From assembly GCF_024679245.1 (NCBI RefSeq), contig NC_090182.1:37175547-37239546 (forward strand): a DNA stretch of 64,000 bases, in the 5' to 3' direction. The stretch comes from Pseudorasbora parva. Its lineage: Eukaryota; Chordata; Actinopteri; Cypriniformes; Gobionidae. Of the stretch, positions 32,074-43,568 are shown one piece after another. The position numbers and the translations under genes are program-made. How positions within the stretch are numbered: the stretch's first letter is position 1; the number at the start of each line of letters is the position of its first letter. The notes beneath the pieces were generated by a model. It was not told the DNA's origin and did no database searches. It saw nothing but the letters and a program-made list of their open reading frames with translations.

Positions 32074-34248
32074 ATTTACATTTACATTTAATCATTTAGC
32101 AGACGCTTTTATCCAAAGCGACTTACAAAAAAGGGGAGAGCAATAGAAGCAACGAAACAAACAAGGCCAACAACTTGTAAGAGCTGTAAGAAGTATCAGT
32201 TAATTAAGCACAGTAATTTTATTTTTATTTTTTGAGACAAACAAACAACATTTAAATGGATAGTTAAGTGCTATTCTTTATTGGTCAGGTACAATTGGAA
32301 AATATGTGTCTTAAGATGTTTTTTTTTTTTAAATGGCTACAGACTCAGCAGCAGGAATTGAGATCGGCAGTTCATTCCACCAGGTGGGAACGGTCCAGGA
32401 AGATGTCCGTGAAATTGATTTCATGCCTCTTTGGGATGGAACCACGAGGCGTCGCCCACTCGCAGAACGCAAGCTTCTGGATGGTGTGTAAGTCTGAGCA
32501 AGCGAGTTTAGGTATATTGGTGCAGAGCCGGTGGTTGCTTTGTAGGTGAGAATCAGTGCCTTGAATTTGATACGAGCAACCATTGGCAACCAGTGCAATC
32601 TGATGAAGAGAGGCATAACATGCGCTCTCTTCAGCTCATTAAAGACCACTCTCGCCGCTGCATTCTGGATCAGCTGCAAGGGTTTGATAGTGCATGCTGG
32701 AAGGCAAGCTAGAAGGGCATTACAATAGTCCAGTCTGGAAAGAACAAGAGCTTGAACCAGGAGTTGTGCAGCCTTTTCTGATAGGAAGGGTCTAATCTTT
32801 CTAATGTTGTATAAAGCAAATCTGCAGGACCGGGCTGTTGCAGTTATGTGGTCAGTGAAGTTTAAATGGCCATCAATCACAACTCCAAGGTTCCTGGCTG
32901 TCCTTGATGGAGTTATGGTTGATGAACCAAGATGAATGGGGAAATTTTAATGAAGTGCTGGGTTGGTTGAGACAGCAAGTAATTCTGTCTTTGCAAGGTT
33001 GAGTTGAAGGTGATGTTCCTTCATCCAGTCAGAAATGTCTGTCAGACAGGCAGCGATATGAACACTGACTGTAGGATCATCTAGTTGAAATGAGAAGTAG
33101 AGTTGTAGAGTGTCATTAGCATAGCAGTGATAGGAGAAGCCGTGTTTCTGAATGACAGAGCCTAATGATGACATGTAGATGGAGAAGAGAAGTGGTCCAA
33201 GCACTGAGCCCTGGGGGAACCCCAGTAGCTAGATGATGTGACTTAGACACTTCACCTCTCCATGACACCCTGTAGGACCTACCAGAGAGGTAAGACCTGA
33301 ACCACTGGAGAGCAGTTCCTGAGATCCCCGTCTTCTTAAGTGTTGACAGGAGGATCTGGTGGTTAACTGTGTCAAAAGCAGCAAACAGATCCAGCAGAAT
33401 GAGCACTGAGGATTTGGGAGCTGCTTTTGCCAGTCTCAGTGCCTCAGTCACCGCGAGCAAGGCAGTCTCAGTCGAATGGCCGCTTTTGAAGCCGGATTGG
33501 TTGTTGTCCAGGAGGTTGTTCTGTTCAAGAAACATAAAGAGATGATTGAACACGACTCGTCTCAAGAGTCTTTGCAATGAAAGGCAGAAGGGATACCGGT
33601 CTGTAGTTTTTCTTAAGCAGTGGGGTGAACCGAGCCTGCTTACATGCTGTGGGAAAGGTTCCCGTGTGAAGAGAAGTGTTGACAATGTGAGTGAGTGCAG
33701 GAGTGATTGAAGAAGAAATGGCCTGAATGAGGTGAGTGGGTATAGGATCAAGTGGACAGGTAGTAGGGGGATTGGAAAGGATGAGTTTAAAAATATCTGC
33801 TTGTCAGTGCGTGTCAGTTTTTGGTGAGGAGAACTGGTTGCTGATGAGAGATGTTTTGTTTGTGAAAAATTATGCAAAGTCATCAGCTGTAAGAGTTGAT
33901 GAAGGAGGAGGAGGAGGAGGAGGAGGAGGAGGAGGAGGACAAAGAAGAGAGGAGAATGTTTTAAAGAGTGTGGGAGTGTGGTTGATTTTGTTGTAGTAGT
34001 ATGTTGTACTACTACAGCAACTCATCAAGTGTGATTCAAATGAACTGGCCGATAGAGATGGTAAGGGATCAAATTTCCAATCATTTGAGACAAGCAAACC
34101 AGTACCCTCATCCCTCCCAATTGGTCGAGGGGTGTGTGAAAAAGTAAAATTAGTTGAGAGGGCTGCACGAGTGGCAGTGTCCTCTGGTTTGATCCAGGTC
34201 TCAGTTAGGGCCATGAGGCTGAGCTAAGAATGAGTCCCAATAGATGAA
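32074..34248 (-). mobile_element. L2-type LINE, 5'-truncated, decayed
   Basis: On the minus strand: an endonuclease piece (MALTETWIKPED; 34214-33870), an RT N-terminal piece (CPLDPIPTHLIQAI then FTPLLKK; in 33883-33116), the palm region in broken frames ([23 protein letters not shown] where Y-x-D-D is expected; 33204-32947), and the C-terminal part (32880-32329: LVLSRLDYCNALL, IQNAAARVVF, LHWLPMVARIKFK, WWNELPISIPAAES). The order and motifs fit L2/CR1-like ORF2. Several frameshifts, a CCT/CTC expansion at 33904-33939 and loss of the 5' end make it inactive. It is flanked by CATC (32070-32073 and 34249-34252). Removing it restores the right arm exactly in register with the left arm. Confidence 0.85.
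33904..33939. repeat. (GGA)n microsatellite inside the LINE
   Basis: Twelve GGA units replacing sequence between the endonuclease and RT parts of the LINE. Read on the minus strand it gives a poly-Pro run. Confidence 0.9.
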
Positions 34249-34429
34249 CATCAGACAGAGTTATGGATCGATGCACTTTTATGGACAATTATAATACTTG
34301 GATTAGGCAGGACTTTAATATAACTCTGATTGTATTCGCCTGTAAGAAGAATGGCATATAACCTAGGATGAACTGAGGGTGAGTAAATCATGGACTAATT
34401 TCCATTTTGGGGTGAAACTAACCCTTTAA

Positions 34430-35036
34430 GTACATTTTTCAAGTGTCATATTTTTTTTACTGCTCTACCTTTCATATTTTATTTTATTTAATACTAAATT
34501 ACAATATAAATCTAGTTCAAAGTTTTGCTTGTACAAGAAAGAAAGTACTACATATTTAGTGTACTTAAGTATTGAGGGTAAAAATAAAACTTTATAAAAA
34601 AAAATGCAGTAAAAAGTACATAATTATGCTTTGAAATTGTTTTAAAAAAGTTTTCCAAAGAATTTGGATTGCCAATGTCACGTGATTTCAGCCGTTTGGC
34701 AGTTTGACACGTGATCCGAATCATGAATCAATACGCTGATTCATAACCATTCGAACCATTGCACACAAAAACTATTCTCGTCGCTTCAAAAAATTATTGT
34801 AGAGACACTGTAGTGAGATGGACTTTATAATGACATATTTAGTGCATTTTATGGGTCTCGAGAGAGGAAATTATATTGGTGTCAATGAAGGCCATTCTGA
34901 GCCATCGGATTCAACAAACAATATCGTATTTTGTGTTCCGAAGATGAATGGAGGTTTTACAGGTGTTGAACGACATTAGGGTAAGTAATTAATGACAACA
35001 TTTTTGGTGAACTGACCCTTTAAGTTGTACAATAGT
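34430..35036. mobile_element. TTAA-type MITE right end
   Basis: The phrases TGTTCCGAAGATGAATG, GAACGACATTAGGGTAAG and TTGGTGAACTGACCCTTTAA (ending about 35036) are the inner and right-end words of the abundant fish TTAAAGGGATAGTTCAC family. The left end was not defined. Confidence 0.5.
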
Positions 35037-35039
35037 AGC

Positions 35040-35783
35040 AAATGTATACTAAAATAAAAAATAGTCCCACAGCCAAAAGATTTCACTGAAAAAGTAAAAT
35101 ACTGCAGAAAGCTTCATTTGTCAATAAAGTATTTATTACATGTTACTCACCATCTGAAAAATGACTTGAAACATGGAAAAAACACCAAGACTGAAGAAAA
35201 AAGCATCTAAAAACCCCACTGGACATTTTCAAGATAGCCAACAGCTTTCCCCAGGCACTCAGCTTTCCATTATCCACAAACAGCAGAGTGGAGTAGATTA
35301 TGACAGGTCATAAAACTGTCAGGACCTGTCATCTCTTTCTCTTGCCACCTTCTTGCATTTGCACTACATTGGGGTCATTGAAGCCTCGACTCTCTGACTT
35401 CTGAGTGCTTCACACCAGACATATCCTGCAGGTAACTTCAAATGATCATATGAGAATCAATAGCTCTCAGTGGACCCCCTATCCCAGAATTCTTTATTCT
35501 TCACAGGTATCCTTCTTTTCTCACATAGATCATACACTGCACATGAAGGACAGCAGATTAGACAGCTGAATGTAGTGTTATGCCATTCTCTAAACGTGCT
35601 CATTTGTTGAGATCTGAGAGTACATTTTAACACATTTAAGGCTAAGTTGCTAACTGTTGAATGTTCCCTTTGGGAGTGAAGGTCGTGATAATTAAGCAGC
35701 TGTTTCACAAAACTTTTGTAGTCTTGTAAAAGAGTTCGAGACAAATGTTGTTCTTCAAGGTTTCTTGGCTGGTGTTCTTGAAG
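35040..35783. other. unassigned DNA
   Basis: No gene seen. A minus-strand frame of 113 codons (35457-35798) has no domain and runs into the Tc1 end. Confidence 0.4.
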
Positions 35784-35785
35784 TA

Positions 35786-37412
35786 CACTATTGTTCAAAA
35801 TAATAGCAGTACAATGTGACTAACCAGAATAATGAAGGTTTTTCGTATATTTTTTTATTGCTACGTGGCAAACAAGTTACCAGTAGGTTCAGTAGATTCT
35901 CAGAAAACAATTGAGACCCAGCATTCATGATATGCACGCTCTTAAGGCTGTGCAATTGGGCAATTAGTTGAATTAGTTGAAAGGGGTGTGTTCAAAAAAA
36001 TAGCAGTGTGGCATTCAATCACTGAGGTCATCAATTTTGTGAAGAAACAGGTGTGAATCAGGTGGCCCCTATTTAAGGATGAAGCCAACACTTGTTGAAC
36101 ATGCATTTGAAAGCTGAGGAAAATGGGTCGTTCAAGACATTGTTCAGAAGAACAGCGTACTTTGATTAAAAAGTTGATTAGAGAGGGGAAAACCTATAAA
36201 GAGGTGCAAAAAATGATAGGCTGTTCAGCTAAAATGATCTCCAATGCCTTAAAATGGAGAGCAAAACCAGAGAGACGTGGAAGAAAACGGAAGACAACCA
36301 TCAAAATGGATAGAAGAATAACCAGAATGGCAAAGGCTCAGCCAATGATCACCTCCAGGATGATCAAAGACAGTCTGGAGTTACCTGTAAGTACTGTGAC
36401 AGTTAGAAGACGTCTGTGTGAAGCTAATCTATTTTCAAGAATCCCCCGCAAAGTCCCTCTGTTAAAAAAAGGCATGTGCAGAAGAGGTTACAATTTGCCA
36501 AAGAACACATCAACTGGCCTAAAGAGAAATGGAGGAACATTTTGTGGACTGATGAGAGTAAAATTGTTCTTTTTGGGTCCAAGGGCCACAGGCAGTTTGT
36601 GAGACGACCCCCAAACTCTGAATTCAAGCCACAGTACACAGTGAAGACAGTGAAGCATGGAGGTGCAAGCATCATGATATGGGCATGTTTCTCCTACTAT
36701 GGTGTTGGGCCTATTTATCGCATACCAGGGATCATGGATCAGTTTGCATATGTTAAAATACTTGAAGAGGTCATGTTGCCCTATGCTGAAGAGGACATGC
36801 CCTTGAAACGGTTGTTTCAACAAGACAATGACCCAAAACACACTAGTAAACGGGCAAAGTCTTGGTTCCAAACCAACAAAATTATTAAGGAGTGGCCAGC
36901 CCAATCTCCAGACCTTAATCCAATGAGAACTTGTGGGGTGATATCAAAAATGCTGTTTCTGAAGCAAAACCAAGAAATGTGAATGAATTGTGGAATGTTG
37001 TTAAAGAATCATGGAGTGGAATAACAGCTGAGAGGTGCCACAAGTTGGTTGACTCCATGCCACACAGATGTCAAGCAGTTTTAAAAAACTGTGGTCATAC
37101 AACTAAATATTAGTTTAGTGATTCACAGGATTGCTAAATCCCAGAATTTTTTTTTTTTTTTGTACAAAATAGTTTTGAGTTTGTACAGTCAAAGGTAGAC
37201 TCTGCTATTTTTTTTAACACACCCCTTTCAACTAATTGTCCAATTGCACAGCCTTAAGAGCGTGCATATCATGAATGCTGGGTCTTGTTTGTTTTCTGAC
37301 AATCTACTGAACCTACTGGTAACTTGTTTGCCACGTAGCAATAAAAAATATACTAAAAACCTTGATTATTCTGGTTAGTCACATTGTACTGCTATTATTT
37401 TGAACAAGACTG
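35786..37412 (+). mobile_element. Tc1-like transposon, copy B
   Basis: Same family as copy A, opposite orientation, flanked by TA (35784-35785 and 37413-37414). Inverted repeats of about 210 bp with inner repeat motifs are kept. The extreme left tip has changed (CACTATTGTTC instead of CAGTCTTGTTC). It is nearly identical to A over its whole length, so both come from a recent burst. Confidence 0.93.
36123..37113 (+). pseudogene. Tc1 transposase, copy B, two frameshifts
   Basis: The same protein as copy A with three lesions. A run of eight A in copy A is seven A here (36464-36470), shifting the frame after KVPLLKK. A second single-base deletion (AATCCAATGAG for AATCCAATTGAG, near 36921) shifts it again, just where the catalytic Glu of NPIENLW should be. 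A three-base loss near 36880 removes one residue in phase. Reading frames 36123-36602, 36476-36982 and 36931-37113 cover the three segments. The element could be moved only by transposase supplied in trans. Confidence 0.93.
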
Positions 37413-37414
37413 TA

Positions 37415-38250
37415 AGTGCTTTTTTTGATTCCTGGAATCATGGTGGAGACCATATAGCTTTATAACAGTCTCCCTAGCATTGTTCGAGAAGCAGACAATC
37501 TGTCAGCTTAAATCTAGACAAAACCCATCTCTTTACTATGGCATACACATTTTTAACTTACATCATTCAAATCAATTGACTGATTGTTAGGCTGCATTAA
37601 CTAGGTCAGCCGGAACCGTGAACACTTCCCATAACACCTGATGTATTCGTTACATCATAAAAAAGAGTGGCTTCTAAGCTCTCTGTTTATCCCGAGGTTT
37701 ACTGCAGGCCGTGACGGGATCGGATAGTGGACCTGCGCCTGGACATAACCAACTGCACTGAAAAAAGTCTAACATTGCTGTTGTTCGTATAATGTGTTTT
37801 TTCTCATTGAAATAGCTTTCAATTATTTATTTATTTTCATTTAAAGTAAACGTTTTAGTTTATATTTATGGTTCAATCAATTTTTTTACAAGTATACTAT
37901 ACATTGGCAGCGGGACATTAAACTGAATTTATTAATTTGATCAGATATTTTTTATTAGATTAAGCATGATTTGAACTGACTTCAGCAACACCCATGAAAT
38001 CAACTGAAGATAAAAAAGGCATTACATTTTTGAAAAACTCAGCAGAGGATTAAACAACTCCACAAACAGCATTACCAGCTTCACGCTGCGCGTCACTAAC
38101 CAGACTGACTTTATTTCTGCCATAATGAAAATAATAATAATTTGAAGTCACCGTGATAGAGATGAGTGTTTGCTTTAGTTGGGCTCTTGACCCTTATATT
38201 GCTAGCATATTTTTTTTCTCTGGCTACTTTTATTGTGTGTTTATAAAACA
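37415..38250. other. unassigned DNA
   Basis: No gene. Near 37600-37660, AGCCGGAACC and TAACACCTGATG-type phrases resemble dispersed fish repeats, but no ends were found. Confidence 0.35.
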
Positions 38251-38251
38251 C

Positions 38252-38461
38252 TTTGTTCTTTTCTCAGAGAAAAGCTTAACTCCAAGTCTTCCAGAGTCGC
38301 GGTCACAGCTGATTCGAAAGACCGCTGTTCGCCAGTTTCTGTGTTTACTAGAAGCAAGCAAACGCAACTCGGCCGTCGTCATTATGGCTCCGCCCACTTA
38401 CTCTATACATGATGTGATTGGCCCGGCAAGAGTTAGGCGATTACAGCTCAGAAGGGTATTG
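38252..38461 (-). repeat. inverted fragment of the TAGCCT-end element
   Basis: Reverse complement of 39131-39342 at high identity (blocks such as GTTAAGCTTTTCTCTGAGAA, GTCGTCATTATGGC and AGAGTTAGGCGATTACAGC in one orientation or the other). It ends where the truncated Tc1 begins. Confidence 0.85.
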
Positions 38462-38462
38462 C

Positions 38463-39063
38463 AAAATTTGCTTTCATCCGAAAAAAAGTACTTTGGACCA
38501 CTGAGCAACAGTCCAGTGCTGCTTCTCTGTAGCCCAAAGTGGCTTGACCTGGGGAATGCGCCACCTGTAGCCCATTTCCTGCACACGCCTGTGCATGGTG
38601 GCTCTGGATTTTTGTACTCTAGACTTAGTCCACTGCTTCCGCAAGTCCCCCAAGGTCTGAAATCGGTCCTTCTCCACAATCTTCCTCCGGTCACCTCTTC
38701 TCGTTGTGCAGCGTTTTTTGCCACTTTTTCCTTCTCATAGACTTCCCACTGAGGTGCCTTGATACAGCACTCTGGGAACAGCCAATTCGTTCAGAAATTT
38801 CTTTCTGTGTCTTACCCTCTCGCTTGAGGGTGTCAATGATGGCCTTCTGGACCAGGTCGGGTCGGAAGTCTTACCCATGATTGCGGTTTTGAGTAATGAA
38901 CCAGGCTGGGAGTTTTTAAAAGCCTCAGGAATCTTTTGCAGGTGTTTAGAGTTAATTAGTTGATTCAGATGATTAGGTTAATAGCTTGTTTAGAGAACCT
39001 TTTCATGATATGCTAATTTTTTGAGACAGGAATTTGGGGTTTTCATGAGCTGTATGCCAAAAT
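38463..39063 (-). mobile_element. truncated Tc1-like element
   Basis: About 90% similar by eye to 53339-53936. It holds the 5' terminal region and the N-terminal half of the transposase (RRVQEMGYRWRIPQVKPLWA; KYFFSDESK region at the cut) in shifted frames, and stops at the first catalytic Asp region. The 3' half is absent, replaced by the inverted repeat fragment. Confidence 0.85.
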
Positions 39064-39064
39064 C

Positions 39065-39572
39065 TAGCCTAGAAATCTAGACACTAGCGGCAGCAAATGT
39101 AATCTGCCCGCGAGTGTCGTCTAGCAAATCTCAATACCCTTCTGAGCTGTAATCGCCTAACTCTTGCCGGGCCAATCACATCGTATATAGAGTCGGTGGG
39201 CGGGGCCATAATGACGACGGCCGAATTGCGTTTGCGTGCTTCTAGTAAACACAGAAACTGGCGAACGGCGGTCTTTCAAATCAGCTCTGACCGCGACTCT
39301 GGAAGACTTGGAGTTAAGCTTTTCTCTGAGAAAAGAACAAAGAACAGCACTGAAGTCATTCGGAGTTCGGAATTTTGCCGACCGGATACGGCGAATGTTT
39401 AATCTATCAACAACCTCTGTTTCACCTTCGGTGCTCTGGTTGGTGTAGCGCTATCCTATCGTGTGCAGAGGGAGTTTGAAAGACAACCGTTTATCCCACC
39501 CCTCGGATTGAGCCCTGTCAATGGTGAGTTTCCAGACCAAACATCTTGATGTGGGTCTGGCTTGTCAGGCTA
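39065..39572 (+). mobile_element. TIR element carrying a RecQ-helicase-like fragment
   Basis: The ends TAGCCTAGAAATCTAGAC and the complement of GTCTGGCTTGTCAGGCTA are imperfect inverted repeats about 508 bp apart, and a hairpin follows the left tip (39075-39117). Inside lies the helicase-like fragment described next. A 14-base direct repeat, CTGTATGCCAAAAT (39050-39063 and 39584-39597), brackets it. The copy on the left belongs to the truncated Tc1, so the repeat may be remnant Tc1 sequence rather than a target duplication. Confidence 0.55.
39236..39478 (+). pseudogene. RecQ-type helicase fragment (Walker A region), frameshifted
   Basis: One frame reads LEDLELSFSLRKEQRTALKSF, resembling the segment before motif I in RecQ helicases (F-x-L-R-x-E-Q-x-x-A-L). 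About 10 bases later, in the +1 frame, ILPTGYGECLIYQ follows, matching RecQ motif I (LPTGYGKSLIYQ) with the Walker A Lys-Ser changed to Glu-Cys. The fragment is short, has one frameshift and lost the ATP-binding Lys, so it is not functional. Origin: a captured gene exon or the remains of an element-encoded helicase. The inverted copy at 38252-38461 contains only the part before motif I. Confidence 0.6.
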
Positions 39573-39599
39573 CCGTTATGATTCTGTATGCCAAAATTG

Positions 39600-40700
39600 G
39601 TCAGTGTGCCCCACACGCAATTGCACATTACACTAATTCACACGCTATCAAATACACATGCATTCCATTCATATCTGCACATTAGTTTTGATTGTTCTAA
39701 GTTTAATGCATTTTCGGTTATCTTTAAGATAGCATGTTGTTTTGTTTTACCCCCGAAAAATGTGTATTCAATGTTTTTTTTTTCTCTTTCTCTTTTGTTT
39801 TATGAAAAGTTTGACGTGTATTTGGAGACACGAATCTGCCAGTGTTGGATGCCCAGTTGAGTGTGACTCAGCAGCGTGGATTTCGTCTATCATGTTATTG
39901 ATGTGAACTGATTTATTAAAACTGTGAATATATACTTTTTTTATTGTTTCGTTTTTTCAATATGTACCCCTTTTGATTATATGTATGGACACAGAAATAC
40001 ATTTCATTGAAATTGAAGTTTGTTTTGTAATCAGTTTTTTTTATTTTGTTTGTGTAATCATTGGTTTTTCTTTGCTATCCGGGATTATTTGATTTTTGTC
40101 AGTTTAAAGAACTGTCTGGCGCCAGAAGTTTGACATTTTAGAAAAAATAATGAATTTAATTTAAGGGCAGCCACCACCACTGTTACAGATTCAGAGAACA
40201 ATCTGTGTGCAAGTGTCAATGCCGTAAATCCAGACGGGATGCATGTGATCTTCGGGCCCTTAGATGGCACTGCATCACATACAGGAATGCTACTGTAATG
40301 GAAATCGCAACATGGGCTCAGGAATACTTCCAGAAAGCATTGTGAAAAATCAAACTGTAATGCATATTGTTAATGGATCACTTTCGCCCCACCAGAAACA
40401 TCACTTGGTTCACCTTGCATGTCAAATCTATAGACGGTTTTGTCTAGAAATATGACAACAACCTCATTAGTTTTAGTTAAACCGCACTATTATTTGATAG
40501 AGATTTATTTGAGCGTCTAAAACCTAACCCATAAACTCTAGGCCTAATCACAATGTATGTTTATGTACAGTAAAAACATAAAAAGTGACATTAATTTATG
40601 TTAATTATTTAGTTAGCCTGCTCTGGTTTTATTGAATACAATAGTAAATAAAATGTTGCATAAAAGTCATAGGAATTTATTTTTATTTTTTTACAGTAAA
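39600..40700. other. unassigned DNA
   Basis: No confident gene. A plus-strand stretch at about 40180-40460 reads as ENNLCASVNAVNPDGMHVIF and further plausible protein-like sequence in another frame (MALHHIQECYCNGNRNMG at 40264), but no domain is recognised. It could be a decayed element. Confidence 0.3.
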
Positions 40701-40705
40701 GCCTT

Positions 40706-40972
40706 TTACAAATTGTTTTCCATAGTCTGTAACATTTTTTCTTTACATACTTCTGATGTGCAATAAAATGACACATGAGGCATTGTGTCTACTTCAGGAA
40801 CCTGACTGAATGCAATATGCTGTGCTTGTGGGTTTGCCTTTTTCAATAGCACAACTAAACCTGAGAAATACTCCAGAGACGGAGTTTCTGTGTGGAGTTC
40901 AACAAGATGAATGGTTGCTTTCGAACAAAGCAACTTACACTTTCGAACCCCCTGCTTTGCTTCCATAAACAT
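40706..40972 (-). CDS. unrecognised 88-codon open frame
   Basis: The frame reads MFMEAKQGVRKCKLLCSKA, then HLVELHTETPSLEYFSGLVV and later VSFYCTSEVCKEKMLQ. The composition looks protein-like rather than low-complexity and has four Cys. There is no signal peptide and no family that I know. It is as likely to be an exon or part of a decayed element as chance. No neighbouring frame extends it. Confidence 0.2.
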   Translation of the reverse strand: MFMEAKQGVRKCKLLCSKATIHLVELHTETPSLEYFSGLVVLLKKANPQAQHIAFSQVPEVDTMPHVSFYCTSEVCKEKMLQTMENNL

Positions 40973-40979
40973 CTGATAT

Positions 40980-43340
40980 GACTATTCATCCACACCCTTC
41001 TCTTCACAACCCCCCCAGAAATTGAGTTTAATTCATTCCATAGAAAGAAGACATTCCTGTTTTTAAAATGGCACTTTCAAGAGGATTCCCTCTTTCAAGG
41101 CCCGAGTCTTTTATAGTGGGACAAGCTTTCTCCCAGTAGTGTGGGAAACAGAAACCGGTCCATTGATTCCAGAAACTCATTACACACTGCATAGCTCAAG
41201 TCCTTTGAATAAGAGGCCACCTCGGCTCAAATAAACTTGCCTTCTTCCCCTTAAAGCACCATGCTTTTTGTATTAATGTAGGATTTGTCCCAAATTAAAA
41301 ACGTCTAGCTATACTATATAACTATATATGTTTTTCAGTGCCTGTAGGCTAATATTTCTCTATCAATGTCTTATTTAAACCTGTGATGAAGTGTTCATAT
41401 AGTATCTGAACATTCCTGCCAGAGGTTAATGGAAACTGCAGATTTTGTAATGAGCTTAGTAGGTATCAGCTTAAAGAAACCATAAACAGGGTGAGAGGCT
41501 AACACACTTTCAGATGGTTTAATGTAGCACTCAGTTTATAGAGTAAAGAACAAGTAGACAGGGTCAGAGCCGAATTAAGCGAATTAATCGGGCCCCAAGA
41601 GCACATTAAATGACTTGCTGCTGCATGTTAACTTTATGATGATTAAAATTTGGAAATAGACTTGAACAATTACTAAATAAAATGCAAAATGTTACGTTTT
41701 ATAAAATATGCACAAGATTGATTCTGACAGCTCGCTGTGCCATCGGCTGGACACTATAGCTTGTTAGCCAGCGTTTAAAGTGCAAAGTTTGAGAAAAACT
41801 CTGCGCTGAAGCGGTGCTACCCGTCAGTTGCCCTTTTTATTTATGGACGGATTTGAGATGTGATACTATTTAGTGTGGATATCTTATCTGACACACATCT
41901 GGGTATAGCATAGCTTTCAGCTTTTGTTCACAGTAAATGCTTCTCTGCAAGTGCTATTTGTTTTAGTCGCTTGAATTTCTCATTTGGGAACGCAACATGC
42001 ATCAAACACTTCCCAAAATTCATAATGAAAATCATTTATAAATCTGTTGTTGTCAACAAAAAATAAGCACTAAGGTCTTCCTGCGTCTTTCCACCAAAAT
42101 AAAAGCTCTGTTTAACGTCTGCTCTCATTTTAAGCTGCCATGTTAATGTCACATCATGCCCCTCACAGGTTACAATGTACCTAAGGGGAATGTTGTCACA
42201 TTTTACTTCCATTCTTTCGGGGTAAATCAAGAAAAACAAAGTATACACTGCATTAACGAAACAAAACCACATCATTGTAATAGACTTGTGAAATGAATGT
42301 GGGGAAAAATAAATGATCTGAACCCCAAGTGGATTTGAGTCAAAAAGTCAAAAAGCTTTAGGTTGTGCCCCGCTCTCCCCTATTTCTGTGACCAAAGCTA
42401 CATTTTCAGCATCATTACTCACGTCAGTGTCACATGATCCTTCAAAAATCAGTCTTATATGAGGATTTGAAAGAAAGATGTATGATTATTTTTAGTGTTG
42501 AAAAAAACGTTTTGATTCTTTGCAAGCTTTGTTTCAAATAAATGCTGTTATTTTGAACCTATTCATCAAAGAATCCTGGGCAAATAAATGGTCAGCATAA
42601 GAGACTTTTAAAAACGTATAAAAATGTACATATACCAGTCTGAACCATAGTACTTTGCAACTCTGAACACTAAAGTGGAAATTAACACAAGAGTACTCTT
42701 GTGGGTTTGCTACTGTTAAAATTAAAAACTATATACTGGTAAAACCATGACAGGCAACATAGCTACAACTAGTAAAATTGATATTGGATGTGCAAATTAT
42801 CAAGAATTGACATTAGTCAATCATATCGGTAGCACAGAGGGGCCCCCAAACTAAAATTTAAAAGCTTAGGGCTCCATAAAGGCTTGGGCCAGCCCTGGAC
42901 AGGGTCCCGGAATTAGTTCTTTTGGCAATTTGAAATCCTCCTTTAGTCAATAACTCTAGAGATTCCAAGGGCTTTGCAGAGTAAAAACAAAAAAGTCAAT
43001 ATAATCCAAGTTGTAAATGGAGGCCAACAGTCACAATATATCAGGTGCATTTTTAAAGAGTTTTGGTGGTTAGATATTACTGATGTTATTGCATAGTCGT
43101 TTCACTTCATATTTCAAAACAGACCAAAGTGATCTGGAAGAAGACATTTTATTAAGATCAAAGCACCTCACACTATTGTTCCCATCAGTTATGAGAGTCT
43201 ATTATAGAATATATGTGGTCTGTTAGAGTTTTTTATTTACAGTCATTTTTCTAAGGTGACGTGCAAATAAATAATATGCTTTCCAATAAATATGCAAAGA
43301 AAAAGTCCTGTGGTGAACATTTCAATATATTTTTAGAGAA
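40980..43340. other. unassigned DNA
   Basis: No confident gene. A minus-strand frame at 42036-42275 begins with a hydrophobic, signal-like MMWFCFVNAVYTLFFLI and could be a first exon, but nothing downstream supports it. Confidence 0.3.
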
Positions 43341-43568
43341 AAAATAAAATCTCTGGACCATCATCTGGCTGCTCCTGCTCTGGGCTCCTCCTTGACTCCT
43401 CCCACCCTCCACTCTCCCTTGGACTTTTTTTTTTTGGACTCTCTTTACTTTTGCCCCTCTATCTGCCGCCTCAGTTCCTTGTCCTCTTCCATAACCCCCA
43501 TCACCTTCATGTACCTCTGATGTACTCTTTACAGCATTAGGTTGAACCTTCTGGAAGGGGGAGCTTCT

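Larger units (their letters stand above)
19358..34429. mobile_element. nested inverted-repeat composite (TTAA-type element)
   Basis: The outer edges are TTAAAGGGGTATTTTTCCCC at 19358 and its counterpart GGTGAAACTAACCCTTTAA ending at 34429. The left arm (firm from 19689 to about 20365) is repeated in inverse in the right arm (about 31360-32073 continuing at 34249-34265). A second TTAAAGGGATAGT pair sits inside at 19965 and 31803. The core (about 20690-30838) is another repeat with a DIRS element nested in it, and the right arm is split by a LINE. The arms carry gene fragments. I read it as one or two nested TTAA-target transposons, Kolobok-like because of the THAP fragment, later invaded by other elements. 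The exact parentage is inferred. Confidence 0.65.
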
